Source of the DNA: Psoroptes ovis | Taxonomy: Eukaryota > Arthropoda > Arachnida > Sarcoptiformes > Psoroptidae | Length of the DNA: 64,000 bases | Direction: 5' to 3' | NCBI GenBank assembly: GCA_002943765.1 | Contig: PQWQ01000004.1 | Coordinates: forward strand, 3,038,001 to 3,102,000 | Part shown: positions 53,925 through 64,000 of the stretch, piece after piece | Position numbering within the stretch: the stretch's first letter is position 1 | Layout: each line of letters starts with the position of its first letter | Notes under the pieces: model-generated | The model's input: only the letters and a program-made list of their open reading frames with translations | The model's database searches: none | Told to the model about the DNA's origin: nothing | Translations under genes and position numbers: made by a program

Positions 53925-56212
53925 TATTTTTTCAAAAATTTATTTTCGAAAATTAATTTTCGAATTCAAAATTCTACCAACATCATCATCAAATAAATTT
54001 TATTTCAATTTTCAAAATTTCATCTTAGTTTAAAGGTGAGATGCTTATATCAATGATATCAACAACTAATGAGTGTGTGGTGGTGGTGGTGACTTGGGCT
54101 GATAATGTATTAAAATATTTACTGGTTTTTTACTTTTTGCTCGCTCGCTCGCTCTCTCCCTGTGTATACACTAATTTCTTTGGTGGTAAAGTGATAACCG
54201 TTGATAATTATGATTTTTACTTTTGGTGAATAATAATTTAGAAAAAAAAATGGTCAGAAAATGAATATTCATAAAGTGAAATCCTTAATGCCTTGATGTT
54301 TAATGATTTAATGATTATTTGAATGGTTAATGTGTGATGCTTGAATGTGTTTTATTTTATTCGAAAGAAAAAAAAATAAGAAAATTTTCGACCAAAGAAA
54401 ATACTCGATAAAATTTTATTGATTTTTATGAGTTTTTCAATCTCAAAATTTGTTACTCTTACTGTTGTTGTTCAATTTATTGATATATATATATATATGA
54501 AATTGATCTACATTTGTATTTTTTGTTTTCGATTAAATCATTTATTATTTAATCGGGCAAATTTTTTTTTTTTTTTGGTGTGTCACGGAATTTTATCGTT
54601 TATTGATTTTCTTGCACATACCATACACAATCACGGTGGTCTTATGGTCATCGATGATTTGAATTTTGAATTTTTAATTTCAAATTGTTAAATAATAATG
54701 AATTTCCAGAGGAGAACCAAAGAGTTAAATAAAGATGGGTAGAATAAATAAAAAAAAGAGTTAAATGATACACGAGAGAAAATAAAATTTAATTCCATTT
54801 CTTCAATTTCTTCAATTCGAAGCAATAAATTTCGATAACATTTATATTTGTATTCCCCCATTCGAATTTGGATTGAAAATTGAAATGAAAATTCAATGAA
54901 AATTGCGTGCCAATTGTAATTGTTTTCTGTACACATTATTAACCCCTTTTATAAACCTTTGAATTTATGATTGAAAAATTCAGGATTTTTTTTCATCAAA
55001 GACCTTTTCATTGAATTCTTGTTTTGTTTTATGAAACAATTTTGAATTTGAATCCTATCCTAGTGCCTTCATATGATCGATTCTTGTTTTTTTTTTTTTT
55101 TTTGAAATCCAAGAAAATTGTAATTTTTAGCGGGATATTTTGCATTTTGATTATTCATTTATTTCAATTTTTAATCAGATAAATTAAATCATTAAGTTGT
55201 TTATTGTCATTTTATTTTATTTTATTTTATGTTACTTTTTTACTTGTCAAATGTTTTCATTTGCATTTTCATTCAGTGTTGTATTCAAATGTATTCAATA
55301 AAAAAAATCTGTTTCTATTCACCATTCACCAATAACAAATGAAACACCCAAATGAAAATCTCTTAATAACCCTGATTTTTTTCCTACTTATTTTTTTTCA
55401 TATATTTTCTTTCAATAAATTTTCAAATGTGGTCAAATGTTTTAGTCATTGGGTCATTTTATCTTTTATCATTTTATTCACTAAATGACACATGTCATTC
55501 ATTGAATGAATAAATTTGCGTACGATTGCGGCAAACATGAACAAAAATGGACATGAACGAAATGAGCGAAATAAATGAAGAAATTGAAAATTATTAATCA
55601 CAATTGGCCAAAGGTGGTCCAAAATGACCATATTAAGGTTTTTTTTTTTTTTTTTTTTTTTTTTGGTTCCAAGCAAACACTACAACACGAGCAAAATGAA
55701 GCTTTTTTTTTCTTGAAATTTGCTCCAAAAACATAGATGAACTTATCAGTGTTTGATTGATAAATCAATGGTCAAGTTATCCAAAAAGCCACCCACCCGC
55801 TTAGAATTGATTGTTGGTTGGTTGGTTGGTTGTCGCTAGTCACTGTAACCATTTAAACCGATTTCATTTCAAATTTTTGAATTCATTTCTACGTTGAAAT
55901 CAAATTCCATTTTGAAATTTTAAAATTTTCAATTTTCAATTTTCAATTTGACTTTCCTGGAAAAAAAACGATAACAACACCAAACAACGAATAATAATAA
56001 TAATAATTCTTACAAGTCCATTAATGTGAAAAATTTTCAAAAAAAAAATCACCCTCAGGTGCAAGGTATACATACAGGTATATGTGCAACAGAGCAAAAT
56101 GCACCATTACCATTATTGAATGGCGAATATATTAACAATTTATTATTATTAGTTCATCAAATGAAAAATAAATTATAAATGTGTGTGTGTGTAAATAATT
56201 GAAATTGACAGC

Positions 56213-56270
56213 CAAACACACACACACATGCAGGTATCACATGAGCTGTATACCTGTGTGTGTGTGTTTG
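56213..56270. repeat. Inverted repeat formed by a CA tract and a TG tract
   Basis: CAAACACACACACACA then a 4-nt bulge and GGTAT is answered 12 nt later by ATACC and TGTGTGTGTGTGTTTG. The 16-bp and 5-bp pairings give an imperfect hairpin of about 21 bp. The two dinucleotide tracts share non-repeat ends (CAAAC and GTTTG), so the symmetry is more than opposed microsatellites. Confidence 0.6.
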
Positions 56271-56316
56271 ATATGAATAAACCATAATAATAATAATAGA
56301 GCTAAAATGATAATCA

Positions 56317-56348
<32 letters not shown>

Positions 56349-59300
56349 GACGACGACGATGATAATAATTGATGACTAACGATAATAATGAAGCCATCAT
56401 AAATCTAATATCTTGTTGTGTGTTTTGTTTTCAGTCAGAATGTTTCAAAATGAACATTTTGACCATAGAAAATTTGACACTTGATTCGTTATGGTCATTC
56501 GAAAACATGTATAAAGAAGAATTGTGATGGTCATTGATTCATTTGTTTCGTGGATCATTGAAAATGTATAATAATGATCATTATATCAATTAGTGGTTAG
56601 AGGCTAAAAGTTTAGAGGAAAATAATGAACATTTCAAAAGGAAAATTAAGTCAAAAAATTTCAATTTCAATGAACCAAATCTAATTTTTCATTCAAAATT
56701 ATGGTCAGAAATTTTCACTGGAAACACAGAATTTTGTCGTTGAACAATAATCAATGTTTCAATATTTATGATTATAAAAAATAATAATGAAGAAGAAATA
56801 AATTAACTCTTTGCATTGTGTGCACAGATATGTCTTCATTATAAATAATAATGAAAATGAAGATAATTTAAATGACCAATGATTGATTGATTGATTGATT
56901 GATAAGTTCCAAACTATTTTACCTTTTGGTAAAGGCAAAAGCACAAAAAAATGAAAGGTAAATAATTAAAACATTCATATCTATTTACCTATGGGGCAAA
57001 TATAATGATTATTAATTAAGTGTGTATATATTAATTAAGTGAGTATTTCTGCATATTGAGTGAATATATTCGACTGTTTCCATTCGTCTTGAAGACTCTG
57101 AAACAATGTTTGTCATTATTTAAACCAAATTTTCGAAATTTTCGAAGTGATTAATGATGTGTAATTCATTTTGGATATTTTGGATTTTAAGAAACCTTAT
57201 TAATTATTTGATTGAATGTTTGAAATCCTGAAATAAATTTGACTGAAAAAAAAATTTCCAGTTGGCAGCAATTTGGCGGAAATTAGTGTTGAAAATTTAT
57301 TTTCAAATGGACAAATGGACGATTGGACACTTGGCGAAAATGGAAAAATCTTTTGAAAATTTGAAAAAAAACCAAACGGTGAAAAAATGTGAATTTGACA
57401 GTAACGACCGCAACTGATTGATAATAATCCATCATCATCATCATAATCATCATCATTTCTTGTTTTTTTTCGGTCATATATTATTCGGTACCCGAAGAAA
57501 ATGATGATTGAATTTTTTTTTTCATTTTATTTTCTTGTCTTTTATTATTATTTTCGGCCTTATACTTTTTCAATCATTTTTTTTCATATTTGTCAGCATC
57601 AATTCATTTTATTTTTCATTCATTCATTCATTCATTCATTTTTCAATCAATTCAATTCAATGTGTCCTGTGTGTTATATTCACAAGCGGTCAAATTATTA
57701 ATATTTTTATTTGGCAATTTTCGATATTATTATTATTGTTGTTGTTGACCACCACCATTGATGGCCATCATCATCATCATCATCATCAATTGTTGTCAAG
57801 AGTATATTAATGATTGATAATCATTAATATTTGAATGAATGAATGAATAAATGATAATAAATTGGAAAATGACTAAAATATCAAGCAAAACTGAAGCAAC
57901 AATTTATTTTCAACAAATAAACAAACAAAAAATTGAAAATAATAAAAAAAATGTATCTAAGTTGAAAGCATTATTATTATTATTATCATTTGTAAATTAT
58001 ATGAAATGTACAAATCGATTGGTAAATTTTTGTTATTATGATTATTATTTGTAATTGTTTCTTGAAATTGATGAAAATATTTATTTTTAATAACTATTTT
58101 CTTAAATGACAAAATGTTTATGTTCAACTAAGTTCCATTTGAATATTTATTATTTTAATTGAAATATTTTTTTTTCTTAATTTAAATCCACCAAATAAAG
58201 TAAGTCAAGTAGTGATAAAAATGAAAAATTTTAAAAATGGACAATATTTCAATTGATTTGTTTGATTATTAATGATTATTTGTACTCGATTATTTGTAAA
58301 AATTCCATATTGAAAATCATATTGATTTTTATCCTTGATCAAATTCAAACTTTTCTACATTTGTTTGTATATTTGATAAATTTGAATTTATAATTATTGA
58401 TTTATCATTATTATTATTATTACAACAGTTATTTATCAATAATAATAATAATAATATGAATATAATAACAATGATCGTTGCGGTAGGTGGTCCTAAACAC
58501 ATTGATCACATCATCGATCGAATGTCATCGAATTGATTATGATTTGATTTGATTCAAATTTGAATTTGATTGAATAAAGTATGCATTTTGAATATTAATA
58601 ATAAGATCGACAATAACAAGTCCGACAACAATTATAATGATAGATCAATGAGAAGAGAGCCCAAGAGAAAAATCAAATGAAATTAAAATCAATTGATTTT
58701 GACCTGATTTTATTTTATTTTTTTGATTTTGATCATTTATAATCATCGATATTATTATTGAACAATGTTTGATTTTTAAATAATTCATTCATATTATAAT
58801 ACATTCGAATAGTAATTATAATTATCATCCATATTCAGGGTTTGCCACAATAGCAGTAGACAACAAAACAATACAATAATAATGAATGAATGAATTTCGC
58901 TTGTCAAATGTCGCCCGTTTTTTGTTTTCTTGGCGAAAAAAAAAATCGAGATTATTTTCCGTTTGATCCGTATGTGTGTGTATGTCTAGACAATTATATT
59001 TGTATAATAATAAAAACGACTAAAATGTTGAGAAAAGATCGAAAAAGCATCCAGCATACATGCACACAGCTCAGCTGGGTGTTTTTGTCATGTATTTTAT
59101 CGAGAAATCCGAGGAAAATCTCACGATATTCTTAAATTTCAATGAATATTTCATTGTTCAGGCGAAATTTAAGCATGGAAATTCATTTGAAAAAATTCTT
59201 AAGCCCATTTCCTTCTGTGTTTTTTTGGCTATTTTCAATTAATCAACTGGTGGAAATGATTAAAATTCACCCAAAGAATCAGAAAAAACTTGAAAAATAA

Positions 59301-59529
59301 ACGAAATTTGCATGATGTTCATCAATAACTCAATGAATTTACATTTTTCAATGTTTTGAGAAAAACAATTTTGTTTACATTTGTCACCCAAAATAAACAA
59401 ATAAATACAAACTAATCATTGTTCTTTTTTTTTGAAATATTAATAATTAATAAACAAATAAACGAATAGTAGATTCAAAGTCAAACATTTGAATAATGTT
59501 CAAGCTACCAGTGTTTTTACTACCATATA

Positions 59530-59611
59530 TTAGGTTGTCCAGAAAGTTTTGGCGGAATTTTCATGAGCTACTCTATTGATATGAACGATATGAACTTTTC
59601 GGACAGCCTAA
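59530..59611 (+). mobile_element. Mariner-type MITE copy 2 (82 bp)
   Basis: Same family and orientation as the copy at 53.8 kb. It starts TTAGGTTGTCCAG and ends CGGACAGCCTAA, with TA at 59528-29 and 59612-13. Shared internal text includes AAGTTTTGGCGG and CTCTATTGAT. The 'GATTAAGC' part is replaced by an ATGAACGAT sequence. Confidence 0.8.
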
Positions 59612-60325
59612 TAAATTAATTAATGATGTGATAAAATTTTCTTCTTTTCTCCTTCCATTTTTTTTCTTAAGTCATTTGCATATTCTTCTGTCATACACAA
59701 ATGAATAATTACAACCAACAACAGCAGCTTACAGCGACAATAATTCATTTTTTTTGTGTGTGTGTTTATTTTCATCACGGTTAATTGTTTTACATTTATA
59801 TTTTTGTCGACTGTGATTGTTTAAATGTTCCTTATGTGTATGTTTACAAATGTTCATTTGTTTACATGTAATATTGTTTGTTGACCTTTTTTTTTAAATG
59901 CAGTAATAATAATGCTAATAATAAAGATATTTGAAAATTGAATAATGTATTTTCTTTGGTTGAAATGTATTTCAATTTCGTTTGTTTGTTTGTTTGTTTG
60001 TTCCTTTGTAATTTTTGACACTTTTTTTTCTTATGTTTTGATGATGTTTTACATGTTTTTTATATTTTTATTTTCAAAATTATTCAACATCAAAGTATTG
60101 GATTTGATCGTTTCGCTGGTCACTGGTTTTGCCGGTTCACTTGGTTTTCATCGATTTTACCTGATAATTTTCATCGTAAAATTGAAAATTTGAAAAATTT
60201 TTTGGCCACCGATCAACATCATCGATGATCCAAAATGATGATGTTCGCCGATGTTCAATGATAAAATGATGATCAAGAATGGTGATGGTAAAACTGGTCA
60301 ATAAAAAAAAGGCTTGTAAAAAATA

Positions 60326-60405
60326 TGAGGTTGTCCGGAAAGTTCATTCCGCTTAATCAATAGAGTTGCTCATTAAAATCGGCCAAAACTTTCTGGACAA
60401 TCAAA
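60326..60405 (-). mobile_element. Mariner-type MITE copy 3, inverted (80 bp)
   Basis: Read on the minus strand, the interior (GTTTTGGCCGATTTTAATGAG, then CAACTCTATTGATTAAGCGG) matches the other copies. Both outer ends have diverged (TGAGG and TCAAA instead of TTAGG and CCTAA), but TA still flanks it at 60324-25 and 60406-07. It is likely the oldest copy or one with eroded ends. Confidence 0.75.
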
Positions 60406-62139
60406 TATATTTTCAAAGAAAAAATGAAATAAAATAAAATTCATTTATTTATTTATTCAATTTTAAAAATTATTGAAAATTTTTTTCTTGATAAACTTTA
60501 TTATTTGTTATCGTTCCATTTTCATTATTTTTTTCATTTTGTTATTTGTTAATGTTGTATTTCGATGTTTTTTGGGTTGTTGTTGCTGCTGTTGTCAATC
60601 ATTGATCATTGAAAATATATTGAAAGCAACAAAAAAGAAAAACTATGGATTTAAAATAAAATTTTAACAAAATAAATTCATGTTATCATCAGAGGCTATT
60701 TTTAGATATTCAACACATACAAATGAAAATAAAATAATGGAAAGATTTGAGAATGCAAATAGTATAATAATAACATAGGATACTAGTGAAAATCAGGACA
60801 AAAACATCAGCAAATGATGTTTAACACTAAAGATTTATTCAATCATTCATGTTTTTGATAATAAAATAATGATTGTATTATCGATTATTGAATTATGAGC
60901 TGAGATATCTTTAAAATAAATTTTAAAAAAAATGATTTAATAAAAGATTCAAAAAAAAAAATCTGATTGGTGAAATGGAATTCAATGAAAACCATTAATT
61001 TGAATTTAAATGATTAAATTGATATTAAAATGATTAAATGTATGGAAATAGGATAAAAATAATTACTCACCATAATTGCTTAGGAAATCGATTAATTTGT
61101 GAATATTTAATTCTAGGTATCAAAGGTTTATTATCATTATTATTATTATTATTATTTAATGATGATTGAATAAACAAATAAATGAATTGAGATCAAAGAT
61201 CATCAAGAATTTATTTTTGCCTTGATTTTTTTTTATAACATTAATTCATTCATTCATTATCGTTGAATAATGATGATCATTGCAATATTCTTGGTAATTG
61301 ATGATTATTTTACTAATATACTGATAATAATAAATGTAAATTAATGATGTTTCGAAAACATCGCAAACCTGTATGATTGTGTCTGAAAATGATTGAATCT
61401 CTTGATTGTTTCGTGGGAAAATTTTTCTGATATATTTTTTTGTTTGTTGTTGTTATTGTTATTATTTTCTGGTAAATAATGATAATAATAATTATTTTCA
61501 GTGGTTTTTTTTTTTGGTGGTAGAAATCCGAAAATAATCGAATAATATCCTTGTAACTTGAAACAATATAAGAATTTCGTTTCATTAATCAAATAATCAT
61601 CAGTTATACAACCAACGAATTGAATTTAACAAAATTCTCATCAAAAATCTTTGAGAAACAAAAAACAAAAAAAAGGATGCGAAAAATAAATTCGTGATGA
61701 ATTATTATATTGATGATGTGCATATTGATGTATGCTCTGATTTATTTGCTTTGGATTTGTTACCTTCTCGAAAGCCAAATTAAGGAGAGACGAAAAAAAT
61801 TCAATTGATTACATTATAATGAATTGATATCAAAAAAAACAAATAAATAATCATTAAAATATCATTATTATAATTTAATCAATAAATAATTGAATCAATG
61901 ATTCAATCATCATTATTTAATTATAACAATTGATCATAATTAAATTGTATTCGCCTCTTGTTCTTGATCAATCAATCAATCAATCAATTACCTTTGAAAA
62001 AATGAAATAAAATAAAATAAAATAATTTGAAAAATAACATTAATAATTGCAACAACAAAAAAATAAATAAAAAATAAATAAATAAAAATAAAATTAAATA
62101 AACATCATCAACAATTAATCATTAAATGTATTAATGATC

Positions 62140-62170
<31 letters not shown>

Positions 62171-62759
62171 CAATACAGTAATAATAACATCAATAATAAT
62201 AATAATGTTATATGATTTCATTTTAATAATACAATGTTTATATTTTCTATTACAAATGATAGCATTCAACAGGTAATATCGCGCAGATTTATATTATGCT
62301 TTTATTCAATGTTTATTTGTGTAAATTTCCACATGTATTATTCGACTGAATCGCATATATATAATTTTATATAATGTCTTTATCATTGATTTCAAATGTT
62401 TTTCCTGCATTTTTTGCTACATTAACAATAGAATTTGTTTGGTTTTTTCTGGCTCACTTATAAACCAAACAGAATTGTCAATATGGAGCTGCCATTTTCA
62501 GAACTTGATGGATGAATGAATATATTATTAGCACCATATATTCGCACACCATATACACCATCAGTGAAGAAATGAACCGAAAAAACTAAATCAATTTTTA
62601 ATGTATTAGTTGAAATTAAAGCGAAAAAAAAAGTTTAATAATTTCAGCAATCAATGATGATGATAATGATTATATTTGAAATGGAAAAAAATAGACTTTG
62701 ATTCTTCGAAACTATTATTATATTTCAATAAGTCAATTAACATCAATCGAAATCATCTT

Positions 62760-62791
<32 letters not shown>

Positions 62792-63616
62792 TTCAAGAAT
62801 TTCCCATTGATTGTCGAACATATGGATGTATAATACTGAAATAATGATGATATTATCAAAGATAATAATGATCAATTGATCGTTGAGGTGGTCGGTTGAA
62901 ATCAAATGATGATAATAATATTGTTGATGATGATATTCGATGTTATTTTGGCTTTTGGTAGTTTTGGCCGTTTGCTTTGCTTGATTTGTCGATCATTATT
63001 TCTTTGTTCTTGTGTTTGTATGTGTGTGATCGTTCGTTATTTGAATCATCAAAAGATGATGATAGATTATACCGACGACGAAGAAGATATCTAAAGGGCA
63101 CCTGTTTGTTGTAAGTATATTCATTTAAACGTGAATCTATGTGTATATTTGTGGATGTTGTATTTATTTGACCGAAGTTTGTGTGTGGCTTTTTTTCGCT
63201 ATGTGTATAGGTCATACACATCATAATCATCAAAAAATAATCATTCATTATGACTTTTATACAATTTATTATTATTATTATTATTTTTATCATTATTATC
63301 TCTCCGCATACACATGTCAAAGTTCGGAAGTCAGGTTTTTTTTCATGGTCTATTTTTCTTTGTGCTTAAATAACTTTGGAAAAAAAAACAATCATGATTT
63401 TTGCATTCAATGGATGCGGTACTCGTGTATGTACCATACATACATACATGGACAATACTCAGAAATTAAAAATGAATTCATTTCTCTTAAATCTATGTAA
63501 GACCTAAGATCTTTGAATGAAGGAAAATTGAATGAAGAAAAAAATAATGAATCAATCAAGAAATAAAAGCAGAAACAAATGAACAACGAACAGCAATCAA
63601 CAATTGATTTAAAATA

Positions 63617-63699
63617 TTAACATGTCCGTAAAGTTTTGGCCGATTTTCATGAGTAACTCTATTGATGATTAAGCAAAATGAACTTTTCGGATAACCTAA
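63617..63699 (+). mobile_element. Mariner-type MITE copy 4 (83 bp)
   Basis: It begins TTAACATGTCCG (two changes from the family end) and ends CGGATAACCTAA, with TA flanks at 63615-16 and 63700-01. The interior AGTTTTGGCCGATTTTCATG and AACTCTATTGAT is the best match to the apparent family consensus. Confidence 0.78.
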
Positions 63700-64000
63700 T
63701 ATAGAAAAAAAAACAAAAACAATTTCACAATAAACATCTCAATCAATTGCTGCTGCTGTTGTTGTTGTATTGAAATATATTCACCATCGAAATAAAACAG
63801 AGATGTTACCAATTTCTTGATAGATCAAACAACAATGATGGTGGTCGCCAATCGCCATCGATCTAAGTCGCTGTCGGTGTTTGATGATGATGATGATTGA
63901 TTTTCTATTATCATTATTTTCGTATTTTCTTATATATTCTACAGCTGTTGTCGTTGTTGTTGTTGTGGATATCAAATAGCCAAATCTTGATATAAAATAG

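Larger units (their letters stand above)
53927..64000. other. 10-kb gene-poor end of the window with MITE copies
   Basis: Apart from the four MITEs listed separately, this holds microsatellites and homopolymers (26 T at 55639-55664), a (TGGT)n run near 55813-55832, and short open frames. Two weak exon candidates, at 60095-60175 on the plus strand and 62943-63101 on the minus strand, are described under findings. No complete gene can be supported. Confidence 0.5.

Noticed and set aside
1..64000. tRNA, rRNA, snRNA and CRISPR signals
   Set aside because: No GGTTCRAnnCC-type B box with a cloverleaf, no conserved rRNA or snRNA text, and no regularly spaced repeats with unique spacers were found by eye. 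A tRNAscan or Infernal run would settle this.

Overview
This is an AT-rich, intron-containing eukaryotic window. It carries four protein-coding loci: one runs off the left edge, and one is an orphan. Homopolymer runs, trinucleotide repeats and Asn/Ser/Gln/His-rich coding tracts are everywhere. The introns that can be placed exactly are mostly very short (63-65 bp in five cases where both ends are clear), with GT-AG ends. The proteins resemble arthropod versions of DOPEY, ERM/moesin and the ZNF423/521-type factor Oaz. Together these suggest a compact, AT-rich arthropod genome, most likely an acariform (astigmatid-type) mite. That assignment is inference; no rRNA or mitochondrial marker is present.

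Layout. 1-7631, minus strand: a DOPEY (DOP1) trafficking protein, missing its C-terminal end at position 1, with two short introns and one giant exon of at least 5.7 kb. 7632-13762: non-coding, low-complexity DNA. 13763-16173, minus strand: a two-exon orphan gene of 781 aa whose C-terminal half holds a stretch resembling the Gag (UBN2-type) segment of Ty1/copia elements. 16174-29433: about 13 kb with no gene I can support, containing two clean fold-back hairpins and a GTCACG motif cluster upstream of the orphan gene. 29434-31384, plus strand: a complete four-exon ERM protein (moesin/ezrin/radixin, 575 aa). 33672-39827, minus strand: an Oaz/ZNF423/521-type zinc-finger gene reconstructed from three exons (1321 aa). 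39828-64000: about 24 kb without a convincing gene. It holds microsatellites and a cluster of four 80-83 bp inverted-repeat elements with TA flanks (mariner-type MITEs) between 53.8 and 63.7 kb.

The genes do not form a pathway. DOPEY acts in endosome-Golgi trafficking, ERM links cortical actin to the membrane, and the Oaz-like factor is nuclear. Moe and the Oaz-like gene are convergent and share a 2.3 kb spacer. The large empty tracts lie upstream of Moe and of the Oaz-like gene. They may hold 5' untranslated exons and enhancers, but the sequence alone does not show this. The items most worth a second look are the Gag-like orphan gene, the MITE cluster and the hairpins near 21.4 and 22.1 kb.
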